Positions 5,387 to 11,741 are shown, counted from the first letter of the stretch. The stretch is 15,210 nucleotides of DNA from Candidatus Buchananbacteria bacterium RIFCSPLOWO2_02_FULL_46_11b (GCA_001817615.1 MHIR01000047.1:1-15210); one strand, 5' to 3'. The notes: generated from the sequence alone by a model not told the origin. Program-made: numbers and translations.

Positions 5387-6205
5387 TTAAATCGCGCCCG
5401 GAATCCCTTTAATCTGCGCCCAACTAAACACCGGCCCGTCTTTGCAGACATAATACGGCCCGATGGCGCAATGCTGGCAGACGCCGATTCCGCAATACAT
5501 TCTTCTTTCCAAAGAAACAAAAATATCTTCGTCTTTCAGGCCGCGCTTTTGCAATTCTTCAATCACGAATTTATACATCACCGGCGGTCCGACGATCAGC
5601 GCCACCGTATCGGTAAAATCCTGCTTATCGTTAAACAGCACGGTAATCACCCCCCTTTGGCCCAGCCAGCTCTTTTCTGGCTTGTTTAAACAAATATCCA
5701 GGCCGAATTTTTTCCGCCAAATCTTATATTCGTTTTTAAACAATAAATTTTTTTCATCCAGACACCCGTAAAAAACATTGACTTTTTTGGCCGGCAAGGC
5801 TCCGGCCAGATAATCTAAAATAAACGAGCGCATGACAATCAGCCCCCGGCCGCCGCCGACTAAAAGCAGCTCTTTATTCTGATAAAACTTTTCGGCCAAG
5901 CCGTTGCCAAACGGCCCGCGAATCGTCATAACCGCTTTGGTCTTTAGCTGATGCAATTTTTCCGTTAAATCGCCGATGCGGCCGACCGCCAAATCAAAAG
6001 TCTTGGTTTTAATCGCGGAAGAGCAAATTTCAAAAGCCGCTTCGCCGAAATTAAGCAGCCCGGCCATGACAAATTGGCCGTGGGTAAACGAAAATTCCGC
6101 CCGGTCTTTTCTGTCGGCAAACTCCAACGTAAAAAGCTTGACGTCTGGGGTTTGGTCGGCGATCTTTATAATCCTTGCTAATTTTGGGATATATGGATTT
6201 AACAT
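5387..6205 (-). CDS. hydG: NiFe hydrogenase gamma subunit, FAD/NAD(P)-binding (sulfhydrogenase type)
   Basis: This is the diaphorase subunit that exchanges electrons with NAD(P)H through FAD. It belongs to the ferredoxin-NADP reductase/PyrK-like family. The FAD-binding barrel is at residues about 1-100, with the flavin region FGEAAFEICSS lacking the common Arg of RxYS. The nucleotide-binding half follows, with VGGGRGL at 116-122 and ALIVGPPVMYKFV (202-214). The C-terminal 2Fe-2S site is C238, C243, C246 and C254 (YCGIGVCQHC...VC). The 272-residue length is normal for the family. GGGRGLIVMRS replaces the more usual GGGIGLAPLR. It starts 35 bases after hydB in the usual beta-gamma order. The ATG at 6205 has no clear Shine-Dalgarno. 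Confidence 0.9.
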   Translation of the reverse strand: MLNPYIPKLARIIKIADQTPDVKLFTLEFADRKDRAEFSFTHGQFVMAGLLNFGEAAFEICSSAIKTKTFDLAVGRIGDLTEKLHQLKTKAVMTIRGPFGNGLAEKFYQNKELLLVGGGRGLIVMRSFILDYLAGALPAKKVNVFYGCLDEKNLLFKNEYKIWRKKFGLDICLNKPEKSWLGQRGVITVLFNDKQDFTDTVALIVGPPVMYKFVIEELQKRGLKDEDIFVSLERRMYCGIGVCQHCAIGPYYVCKDGPVFSWAQIKGIPGAI

Positions 6206-6240
6206 ATACTATGACGGAAAAATTTTAAATTTAAAATTCA

Positions 6241-7230
6241 TTATTTCAATTTCCCCTTCAATATCCTCTGCAAATTCTCTTTAATATCAATCCCGACCGG
6301 ACATACTTTTGTGCACCGGCCGCAGCCGACGCAGCCGGGCAGGGAAATTTCATCCGGACAGCGGACGAATTTATGCTCATACCAGAAACGGATGCGCTCC
6401 GGAGTTGAGCGCAGAAACTTCGGCTTCTTTTTTTCAATTTCCCGGCCCGCCACTTCGGAAAAATCCGTGTAAAAACAAGCGGTCCAGGCGCGGCAGCGCT
6501 TTCCCGCGCCAGCCTTCAGATCGGGCTGGTCAAAAATATCAAAGCAAAAACAGCAGGGGCAAATCAGGGTGCATTTGCCGCATTCAATGCAGATTTTTCC
6601 CAAATCCTGCCAAATTTTATCATCTTCGTAAAACTTTCCGCGGATTTTTTGCATCTGGCTATCCAGGCCTGCCTCGCGGATCGGGCCGACATATTCAATA
6701 TGCTCGTAATCTTTATGCCCGAAATCATCCAAAATCCGCTGGCCGTCTTCCGAGCCGGTATAAACCAAAAATTTATCTTTTTGCGCCGCCAAAAAAACAT
6801 CAAATTTCAAATGCTCCAAAACGTCTTCTTCAAATTTTTCCAGAAAAAATTGATGTTTTCCCTTGGGCATCAGGCTCTGGCCGATAATTAAAGCTTTTTT
6901 TAGCCGGTTTTGAAAATGAGGATCTTTGGCAAAAATCTGGTTTAAAAAAGTCACGGCCTTCAAATCAACCACGGTTAAGCCGAAAATCACCTGGCCGGGC
7001 GGGTTAACGGCCGGAAAAATCTTATTATTTTCATAATTAAAAAGCGCCTCTTGCGGCGGCACCAGGATTTTTTTAAAGGAATGAAGCGGCAATTCGCTTG
7101 ATAATTCCACGTTTTTGGGGTCAGAAACCCGCTCCATGACTAATTCGCCGCCAATTCTTTGCGGCGCCCAGACGATATTTTGCCGGGATAAATATTCAAT
7201 AAATTGGCGCAATCGCTTATTAGTCATCAT
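6241..7230 (-). CDS. hydB: NiFe hydrogenase beta subunit, 4Fe-4S (sulfhydrogenase type)
   Basis: This Fe-S subunit of the group 3b hydrogenase links the small subunit to the flavin subunit. A long N-terminal domain (about 1-205) with the LPLHSFKKILVPPQEALF motif characterises the HydB/AsrA-like family. Two ferredoxin-type 4Fe-4S motifs follow: C214, C217, C220, C224 (CIECGKCTLICPCC) and C300, C303, C306, C310 (CVGCGRCTKVCPVGI). CRAWTACF (about 246-253) between them is also typical. I start it at the ATG at 7230 (MMTNKRL). A TTG start at 7248 would lie upstream of the likely transcription start. A TATAAT box ends only six bases before the ATG, and there is no Shine-Dalgarno, so the mRNA may be leaderless. 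hydG follows after 35 bases. Confidence 0.92.
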   Translation of the reverse strand: MMTNKRLRQFIEYLSRQNIVWAPQRIGGELVMERVSDPKNVELSSELPLHSFKKILVPPQEALFNYENNKIFPAVNPPGQVIFGLTVVDLKAVTFLNQIFAKDPHFQNRLKKALIIGQSLMPKGKHQFFLEKFEEDVLEHLKFDVFLAAQKDKFLVYTGSEDGQRILDDFGHKDYEHIEYVGPIREAGLDSQMQKIRGKFYEDDKIWQDLGKICIECGKCTLICPCCFCFDIFDQPDLKAGAGKRCRAWTACFYTDFSEVAGREIEKKKPKFLRSTPERIRFWYEHKFVRCPDEISLPGCVGCGRCTKVCPVGIDIKENLQRILKGKLK

Positions 7231-7236
7231 GGTTTT

Positions 7237-7266
7237 ATTATAACACAAACGCGGTTAAAGCGCCAA
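7237..7266 (-). promoter_or_regulatory. Extended -10 promoter of hydB
   Basis: On the minus strand TGTTATAAT (7245 to 7237) is a full extended -10. A weak -35, TTGGCG (7266 to 7261), lies 18 bases upstream. The predicted start of transcription, 6-8 bases downstream, coincides with the hydB ATG at 7230. The promoter directly follows the terminator 7269-7295. Confidence 0.65.
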
Positions 7267-7268
7267 AT

Positions 7269-7295
7269 AAAAAAGCGGAAACTGAAATTTCCGCT
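7269..7295 (-). terminator. Intrinsic terminator after the 106-aa gene
   Basis: On the minus strand AGCGGAAA (7295-7288) pairs perfectly with TTTCCGCT (7281-7274) around a six-base loop and is followed by a U-run. It isolates hydB from the upstream gene. Confidence 0.9.
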
Positions 7296-7336
7296 TCTCC
7301 TGGCCGTACTTTGCGCCGCGGCGGGCCGCCTGATAA

Positions 7337-7657
7337 TTATGGCACAAAGTGTTTAATGTCCTGAACGACAATGACCGCCGCCTTGGCTGCCTGAAGGGCA
7401 AAGACCAATTCCGCCGCCATCTTACCCGGCACCACCGCCTCCACGGCAAAGCCTTTTCCATTGGCCAGCTCGCTGATGGCCGGACTCTCGTCGGCCGGCT
7501 TCAAAATGGCCAAAATCTGGGAAAGCGCCGCTTTTTTTTGGCCGGGCAAAGATCTGCATTTCAGCACTCGCCAAGTTTTGGCATTTTTCGCCGCGTCAAA
7601 ATAATACAATCTGCTTATCTGCTGTTCCTTCTGATATTCCTTTGCTTCTACCGCCAT
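7337..7657 (-). CDS. Hypothetical protein, 106 aa
   Basis: I do not recognise this family. The gene looks real: a strong Shine-Dalgarno (AAGGAGG) lies 8 bases before the ATG at 7657, and a good terminator lies downstream. The product is soluble, with a charged N-terminus (MAVEAKEYQKEQQISRLYYF), a middle containing KTWRVLKCRSLPGQKKAALSQILAIL, and an Ala/Val-rich C-terminal half (GKMAAELVFALQAAKAAVIV) that suggests an alpha/beta fold. There is one cysteine and no signal peptide. It begins 26 bases after the end of the frame 7684-7905, so it is probably co-transcribed with the winged-helix protein upstream. Confidence 0.7.
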   Translation of the reverse strand: MAVEAKEYQKEQQISRLYYFDAAKNAKTWRVLKCRSLPGQKKAALSQILAILKPADESPAISELANGKGFAVEAVVPGKMAAELVFALQAAKAAVIVVQDIKHFVP

Positions 7658-7683
7658 TATTCTTTCCTCCTTTTTGCGTAAAC

Positions 7684-7905
7684 TTAAGCAGTTACACCTG
7701 TCTTAATTTCCTCGTATTTAGTTCGGGTCACCCGAAGCTCTTTCAATCTTATGGCTATTAAGCCTTTAGCGCTTGCCTCGGCTAATACCTGCAATTCCGT
7801 CAGCTCTTTCCAAGACAGACTCCTAACCCCATATCCTCCTCGCGTATTTTGTTCCGGCGATAACTCGGGCAATGTTGTTTTCCAAAAAAGTCGCTGGCAA
7901 TTCAT
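7684..7905 (-). pseudogene. Out-of-frame 3' continuation of the winged-helix gene
   Basis: This frame overlaps the end of the upstream gene and continues 139 bases beyond its stop. It encodes GVRSLSWKELTELQVLAEAS and then KGLIAIRLKELRVTRTKYEE. The part below 7823 has coding character: many G- or A-first codons and Glu/Lys/Leu-rich composition. I see no Shine-Dalgarno for the ATG at 7905, and the stretch 7823-7905 codes better in the other frame. The simplest reading is a single-base insertion near the AGGAGGA run (about 7832-7838), after which the original protein would read on to 7684. A separate overlapping small gene or recoding is possible. Confidence 0.5.
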
Positions 7906-8887
7906 TCACTATGTAGCCAAACAAATAACCATGCTGCCGGACAGCTTTCAATAAGTCATCCAGACTTAACGGAAATATTAGATCATTCATAACCTTCATG
8001 GCCAAATCCTTAAACTCTTCGGGACAAGAAGGAACCTTTTGCGGGCCTATCCATCTGGCACGCCAACGATTGGGCTCTCCATCTGATAAAATTTTCTCAA
8101 AATACCCTTCTCCGGCTCTAGCAAATATCTGGTATAAAGCGGCCACCACCGAATCTCTGGAAGAACCGGGCTTTACCTGATATCCTGAATCCGGTTTGTT
8201 CATCTCCTCATACAAATCCAGGTATGACCATCCCTTGATCACAAACTTTAATCGCATGATCCGGTAGAGATCGTCCTGTTTGCTCCGGAATTTCTGGCGA
8301 GATCCTGCGGGCGGAGGAGAGGAACCGGCCTTGACCCGCCAACAAGAAAACCTTCTGGGATTTTCTCTTTCAAAAAATACTCTTCCCTCATATAGCGCGC
8401 GGTGAGTAGCCACTAAAAGATTTTTAACGTACTCTTGCGACTCGTTATAGTCCGGATGATTTTTCACTCTCGCTGTCAGCCGATTCGCAGGCAACGGTTT
8501 TTTAAAAAGGATCTCATAAATAATACTCCTTAAAGAGCGGGGTTTTCCGGTTTTTTCCTTGGCCGGCCGGCCGGCTCTGCTGACGCGATCCTGAATTTTC
8601 GGATCGGCTTTCGTGTCCTTAATAAAAAATCTGCCATCCTGGCAACTTAATATTCCATAATCCCTTACTACGCGCAAACGTTGCCTGATCTGCATATTGC
8701 CAGCGCCCCGGAAATCATATTCCGTCTTTTTCAACTCCTCTATGAGTTGATTTGCTAATAAATCCTTCTCCGATAAGATCCGGATCATGATCTCCATATT
8801 CTTGCTCAATTTTCCTCCCCTGATTCGCTTCTCCACTCCCGCAATGACATCAGCGGCAGAGAGAAGGGCGTTTTTCGGCATTTCCAT
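7823..8887 (-). CDS. Putative multi-winged-helix (HARE-HTH-like) protein, 3' end probably frameshifted
   Basis: The 354-residue soluble protein appears to hold four repeats of a winged-helix-like layout: an opening helix such as LRSIIYEILFKKPLPANRL, a middle helix with Tyr/Val spacing, then a GRFFIK, RRFSCWRV or NRWRARWI wing. Repeats begin near IMIRILSEKDLLANQL, LRSIIYEILFKKPL, LYRIMRLKFVIKGWSYLDL and LAMKVMNDLIFPLSLDDLL. This recalls HARE-HTH or RpoE-delta type domains, by pattern only. The start at 8887 is fixed by GGAG seven bases upstream. A longer ATG at 8953 would overlap the -10 box. The last repeat ends abruptly (KYARRIWG) and seems to continue in another frame to 7684. A link to transcription or DNA binding is inferred. 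Confidence 0.6.
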   Translation of the reverse strand: MEMPKNALLSAADVIAGVEKRIRGGKLSKNMEIMIRILSEKDLLANQLIEELKKTEYDFRGAGNMQIRQRLRVVRDYGILSCQDGRFFIKDTKADPKIQDRVSRAGRPAKEKTGKPRSLRSIIYEILFKKPLPANRLTARVKNHPDYNESQEYVKNLLVATHRALYEGRVFFERENPRRFSCWRVKAGSSPPPAGSRQKFRSKQDDLYRIMRLKFVIKGWSYLDLYEEMNKPDSGYQVKPGSSRDSVVAALYQIFARAGEGYFEKILSDGEPNRWRARWIGPQKVPSCPEEFKDLAMKVMNDLIFPLSLDDLLKAVRQHGYLFGYIVNELPATFLENNIARVIAGTKYARRIWG

Positions 8888-8951
8888 AATTTTTCTCCTT
8901 TTCTGCTTCTGCTGTTTATTGTAAAAGTTCCGTTTTCCCTCCTTTAGAGCC

Positions 8952-8980
8952 ATCTAACCACAATTTAATCAAAAAGTCAA
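8952..8980 (-). promoter_or_regulatory. Promoter of the winged-helix gene
   Basis: On the minus strand TTGACT (8980-8975), a 17-base spacer and TTAGAT (8957-8952) with a TG extension upstream (TGGTTAGAT). Transcription would begin near 8945, giving a ~58-base leader to the ATG at 8887 and excluding the ATG at 8953. Confidence 0.65.
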
Positions 8981-9027
8981 ATTTAGACTAAGTTAATCTC
9001 AAACAAAGCGATTTTGCCGGAAAATAT

Positions 9028-9056
9028 AAAAACGCGGAAAGATTTTTACCTTCCGC
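9028..9056 (-). terminator. Intrinsic terminator after gap
   Basis: GCGGAA and TTCCGC form a 6-bp stem (9034-9039 with 9051-9056) around an 11-base loop. On the minus strand it is followed, after a C-complement base, by five U. An A/T run on the other side makes it potentially bidirectional. Confidence 0.7.
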
Positions 9057-9096
9057 ATTTTTTTAATCTCAATTAGATAATCATTTACCTTTGATA

Positions 9097-9131
9097 ACTT
9101 GCCACTTGTCTCTTGTTACTTGTCACTAATT
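9097..9131. repeat. Five in-phase heptamers downstream of gap
   Basis: On the plus strand acttgcc, acttgtc, tcttgtt, acttgtc, actaatt are in exact 7-bp phase, ending 9 bases before the gap stop codon. Confidence 0.8.
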
Positions 9132-9139
9132 CGGTCGCT

Positions 9140-10168
9140 CTATCGCTTAATCAACTTCCCCACCGCTTCGGCCAGGGCGACCAGCCGCAAAGAATAGGCC
9201 CATTCATTATCATACCAGGCTAAAACTTTTATCAGATTCCCGCCGATCACGCGAGTATAATCCAGATCAATCACGGCCGAATAAGGATTGCCGATATAGT
9301 CCGAGGAAACCAATGGCTTATTGGAAACGCCCAAGATACCTTTAAATAATGGATCTTTGGCCGCCGTTTTGAAAGCGCCGTTAATTTGTTCAACCGTGAC
9401 CTGTTTGCGCTTTAAAACCGCGGTAATATCCGAAAGCGAAACGCAAATCGTGGGCACGCGCAGGGAAATGCCGTCAAACAGATTCTTCAGGCCGGGAATG
9501 ACTTGGGTCGTGGCCATCGCCGCGCCGGTCGTGGTCAAAATTATGTTCTGACCGGCCGCCCGGGCGCGCCTTAAATCGCGGTGCGGCCCGTCAACCAAAT
9601 TCTGGTCCGCGGTGTAGGAATGAATCGTGGTCATCAGGGCTTTTTCAATGCCGAACTTTGAAGCTAAAACCTGCATGACCGGCGAAATGCAATTAGTCGT
9701 GCAAGACGCCATGGAAATTACGGTTTCGCATTTATTGCGTTTTAAGCAGTCGGCCGAATATTTAGTGCCGAAAACCAAAGTCTGGGTGGAGCCGTCTCTG
9801 GCCGGCGCGGATAAAATTACCCGCTTGGCGCCGGCTTGGAGATGACCGGCAGCTTCTTTTTTATTGGTAAACCGGCCGGTGCATTCCAAAACCACGTCCG
9901 CTTTCAGCTTGCCCCAGGGCAGTTTGGCCGGCTCTTTTTCCTGAAAAATCGGGTAAAGTTTGCCGTCCACTTTTATCCCCTCTTCGGCGCTTAAAACGGT
10001 TTTGGGATATTCTCGGTAAACCGTGTCGTATTTCAAAAGATGCGCCAGAGTTTGGTTATCCATTAAATCATTAATTCCGACGACCTCCAGATTTTTATTG
10101 TTCAGGGCCGCCTTAAAGGCCGCCCGGCCAATCCGGCCGAAACCATTGATGGCGATTTTAATAGGCAT
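9140..10168 (-). CDS. gap: Glyceraldehyde-3-phosphate dehydrogenase, type I
   Basis: This enzyme catalyses oxidative phosphorylation of glyceraldehyde 3-phosphate to 1,3-bisphosphoglycerate in glycolysis. The N-terminal NAD fold is clear (INGFGRIGR, residues 7-15), with D34 in GINDL favouring NAD. The catalytic Cys156 lies in SCTTNC and the partner His183 in TIHSYT. The RVPT loop and the C-terminal AWYDNEWAYS complete the signature. The 342-residue length is normal. Usually conserved spots differ: SMASCTTNC rather than SNASCTTNC, GAAMATTQV rather than GAAKAV, and RVPTICVSLSD rather than RVPTP. The enzyme is diverged but keeps its catalytic residues. It has its own extended -10 promoter about 30 bases upstream and a terminator downstream, so it is monocistronic. 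Confidence 0.97.
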   Translation of the reverse strand: MPIKIAINGFGRIGRAAFKAALNNKNLEVVGINDLMDNQTLAHLLKYDTVYREYPKTVLSAEEGIKVDGKLYPIFQEKEPAKLPWGKLKADVVLECTGRFTNKKEAAGHLQAGAKRVILSAPARDGSTQTLVFGTKYSADCLKRNKCETVISMASCTTNCISPVMQVLASKFGIEKALMTTIHSYTADQNLVDGPHRDLRRARAAGQNIILTTTGAAMATTQVIPGLKNLFDGISLRVPTICVSLSDITAVLKRKQVTVEQINGAFKTAAKDPLFKGILGVSNKPLVSSDYIGNPYSAVIDLDYTRVIGGNLIKVLAWYDNEWAYSLRLVALAEAVGKLIKR

Positions 10169-10198
10169 AGGTTTGATAATTAATTGTTAGCTGGTTAT

Positions 10199-10207
10199 AT
10201 TATAACA
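10199..10207 (-). promoter_or_regulatory. Extended -10 element of gap
   Basis: On the minus strand TGTTATAAT (10207-10199), identical to the hydB element. The predicted 5' leader is about 25 bases. No good -35 is seen at 16-18 bases upstream. Confidence 0.6.
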
Positions 10208-10244
10208 TAAAAGTAATAAATTAAGAAAGCAAGATAAGTTTTCA

Positions 10245-10296
10245 GCGAGATAAGCAAGATAAGAAAAAAGTATAACTCTTATCTTGCCTATCTTGC
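10245..10296. repeat. Inverted array of gcaagataag-type words
   Basis: The left arm 10245-10263 and right arm 10278-10296 are inverted copies (17 of 19 positions pair) around a 14-base loop. Each arm has two g(c/c)aagata(a/g)-like words, and a further copy stands at 10229-10239. No U-run follows on either side. Confidence 0.75.
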
Positions 10297-10302
10297 TTAA
10301 AT

Positions 10303-10332
10303 AAAAAGCTGCCCAAACGAATGTCGGACAGC
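10303..10332 (-). terminator. Intrinsic terminator after the T2SSE_N-domain gene
   Basis: On the minus strand GCTGTCC (10332-10326) pairs with GGGCAGC (10314-10308), with one G-U pair, and is followed by five U. It begins four bases after the stop codon. Confidence 0.85.
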
Positions 10333-10335
10333 GGG

Positions 10336-10896
10336 CTAACGTTGCCGGCCCAAGCTCTTCAGGGTTATCTCACTCGTTTGCGCCGTTTTTTCTTTGCCAA
10401 AATGCTTGGCAAAGACCGCCTGAAATTCGGGCCAGCCGCACATGATGCGCCGAAGGCGCAAATCCGGCCAAAGCCGGCTGATTATATCCAGGGCCGCCTG
10501 ATCGGCCGGATTGCACATGGCAATCGTCAAATTTTTTCCCAGCTTATCAAGCGGCAAAAGCAAATGCGTTTGGCAAACTTCTTCGGGAATTAAATCCAAA
10601 ACCGCCTGGTCAATTTCGTAATTAAGAAGGTTTAGATAAGGCAAGCGAGTTTGCTTAACTAAGGCGTTAATCAGGACCTCTTGCCTAATCGCGCCCAGCT
10701 CCACCAAAATCTGGCCCAAAAAACTCACCTGATTTTCTTGCCGGGCCTCGCTTTGTTTTCGCAAAGCCGACTCAAGCTGTTCCGGGGTGATTAAATCTTC
10801 CCGAATCAGCAATTGCCCCAAACGGGTATCATCTTTATTATTTTCCTCATCTTTTTCATCAAAAACTTCGCCCACCGGAATATTATCATCCGCCAT
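10336..10896 (-). CDS. Stand-alone T2SSE/MshE N-terminal domain protein
   Basis: The 186-residue protein is the MshEN-type domain normally found at the N-terminus of GspE/PilB secretion and pilus ATPases, here without the ATPase. Landmarks are TRLGQLLIREDLITPEQLESAL, then FLGQILVELGAIRQEVLINAL, TRLPYLNLLNYEIDQAVLDLI, and LLLPLDKLGKNLTIAMCNPAD. After the domain comes a short basic tail (TLKSLGRQR). In MshE the domain binds c-di-GMP; ligand binding here is inference only. The start at 10896 has AAAGGAGG 8 bases upstream. The gene is monocistronic, with a TTGACA promoter and a terminator. Confidence 0.85.
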   Translation of the reverse strand: MADDNIPVGEVFDEKDEENNKDDTRLGQLLIREDLITPEQLESALRKQSEARQENQVSFLGQILVELGAIRQEVLINALVKQTRLPYLNLLNYEIDQAVLDLIPEEVCQTHLLLPLDKLGKNLTIAMCNPADQAALDIISRLWPDLRLRRIMCGWPEFQAVFAKHFGKEKTAQTSEITLKSLGRQR

Positions 10897-10910
10897 ATTA
10901 CCGCCCTCCT

Positions 10911-10931
10911 TTCTTTCTTGCCAAGAAAGAA
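10911..10931. promoter_or_regulatory. Inverted repeat abutting the ribosome binding site
   Basis: The arms ttctttcttg (10911-10920) and caagaaagaa (10922-10931) are perfect inverted copies about one centre base. On the minus strand the element runs directly into the AAAGGAGG of the 186-aa gene. It could be an operator or a leader hairpin that controls ribosome access. Confidence 0.5.
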
Positions 10932-10973
10932 GCTGGTTTTATTGTCCAAAGTGCTTATTTTCCCTCCGGCTTT

Positions 10974-11002
10974 ACCTTAGCGCAAAAGCGAGCCGATGTC
11001 AA
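10974..11002 (-). promoter_or_regulatory. Promoter of the T2SSE_N-domain gene
   Basis: On the minus strand TTGACA (11002-10997), a 17-base spacer and TAAGGT (10979-10974). The leader is about 70 bases. The -35 lies in CAGGGTTGACA, a word also found at the promoter at 11701-11729. Confidence 0.75.
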
Positions 11003-11026
11003 CCCTGCGCATAAAAACAAAAGAAC

Positions 11027-11052
11027 AAAAAAACCCCTCGCGTAACTCGGGG
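11027..11052 (-). terminator. Possible weak terminator
   Basis: On the minus strand CCCC (11052-11049) pairs with GGGG (11037-11034) with an imperfect inner stem, and seven U follow. It sits just upstream of the promoter 10974-11002 and downstream of another terminator, so it would end a separate short transcript or serve as a back-up. Confidence 0.45.
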
Positions 11053-11174
11053 CAAACATAAAAACAATATTTGATAATATTAGCGTTATTAGCAAGCGCC
11101 AATCAATTAAGGGGTAAAAAATATTTACAATTCATTATATCTAAAACCAATATTAGCGTGATTCGCATTATAAT
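11053..11174. other. Short non-coding interval between two terminators, with paired 19-base direct repeats
   Basis: AT-rich. The repeat aatattagcgttattagca (11076-11094) recurs as aatattagcgtgattcgca (11149-11167) with two differences. A TATAAT word on the minus strand lies at 11139-11134, without a good -35. There is no plausible protein: the longest minus frame is about 21 codons and has no Shine-Dalgarno. Confidence 0.5.
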
Positions 11175-11205
11175 AAAAACTGCCGCATCCCTCTTTTCGC
11201 GGCAG
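11175..11205 (-). terminator. Intrinsic terminator after the 142-aa gene
   Basis: On the minus strand CTGCCGC (11205-11199) pairs perfectly with GCGGCAG (11186-11180) around a 12-base loop, followed by five U. It starts 17 bases after the stop. Confidence 0.9.
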
Positions 11206-11221
11206 TGAAAATAAATAAAGA

Positions 11222-11650
11222 TCAATTTCCCGACCCGGCTTGATCATTGCGCTTTTTAAGATCTTCCACGGTCCAGGGCTCTTTCATGCTCATCATTTCT
11301 TCAATCTTGGCGCCGCAATTCTCAATGCGCCCAAACCGCCCGCTGCCCAAACGGTTCAAACTCCGCTCGGCTTCTTCCAGTAAATTCAAATTCTGCCAAA
11401 GATTGGCTAGGACTTTTTTTGCTACCCCGGCTGGCAATTCCGTCATCGGCTTATTTCTTGTCTGGCGCAAAAGCGCGCAAACTTCTCTCACTTTCTTTTC
11501 AATCGCCATAATCTCGGCGTACCAGGCGTCTTTTACCGCCGGCGGCATTGCCCTTTTTTCCGCCTCGTCCGGCCTGATTCTTCGCGGCGGCAAATCAATT
11601 CCCAATTCCGCGAAGGTCGCCATTTCTTTCTTTTTGTCCTCTTCCAGCAT
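11222..11650 (-). CDS. Hypothetical protein, 142 aa, possibly a degenerate DksA/TraR-like protein
   Basis: This soluble, charged protein has a long helical middle (AWYAEIMAIEKKVREVCALL to LANLWQNLNLLEEAERSLNRL) that could form a coiled-coil hairpin. The end, RLGSGRFGRIENCGAKIEEM followed by EPWTVEDLKKR, is reminiscent of the RI..G.YG.C..CG..I..... segment of DksA/TraR proteins. Three of the four zinc-binding cysteines are missing, so any likeness is weak. The start at 11650 is supported by AAAGGAG 8 bases upstream. A near-consensus promoter (TTGACA, 17, TAGGAT) and a strong terminator show that it is a separate transcription unit. Function is unknown. Confidence 0.6.
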   Translation of the reverse strand: MLEEDKKKEMATFAELGIDLPPRRIRPDEAEKRAMPPAVKDAWYAEIMAIEKKVREVCALLRQTRNKPMTELPAGVAKKVLANLWQNLNLLEEAERSLNRLGSGRFGRIENCGAKIEEMMSMKEPWTVEDLKKRNDQAGSGN

Positions 11651-11700
11651 CAGCTATTCTCCTTTTTTTGTAGCCAAAAAATATTGTTTTCTTTAATATT

Positions 11701-11729
11701 ATCCTATCATGAAAACGGCCGGGTGTCAA
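11701..11729 (-). promoter_or_regulatory. Promoter of the 142-aa gene
   Basis: On the minus strand TTGACA (11729-11724), a 17-base spacer and TAGGAT (11706-11701). The same CAGGGTTGACA word surrounds the -35 as at the promoter 10974-11002. Confidence 0.8.
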
Positions 11730-11741
11730 CCCTGTGTACGT

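Noticed and set aside
6309..6887. 192-aa plus-strand frame antisense to hydB
   Set aside because: It is explained by GC-rich third positions of hydB. The Arg/Ser/Pro-rich product has no recognisable domain.
7823..7845. Programmed RF2-like +1 frameshift site
   Set aside because: The codon before the stop (GGT) is not slippery toward GTT, and spacing from AGGAGG is longer than in prfB. A simple indel is preferred.
8888..8953. Start of the winged-helix protein at the ATG at 8953
   Set aside because: It lies in the -10 region of the best promoter, and its AAGGAGG lies inside the would-be coding sequence. ATG 8887 has a properly spaced GGAG.
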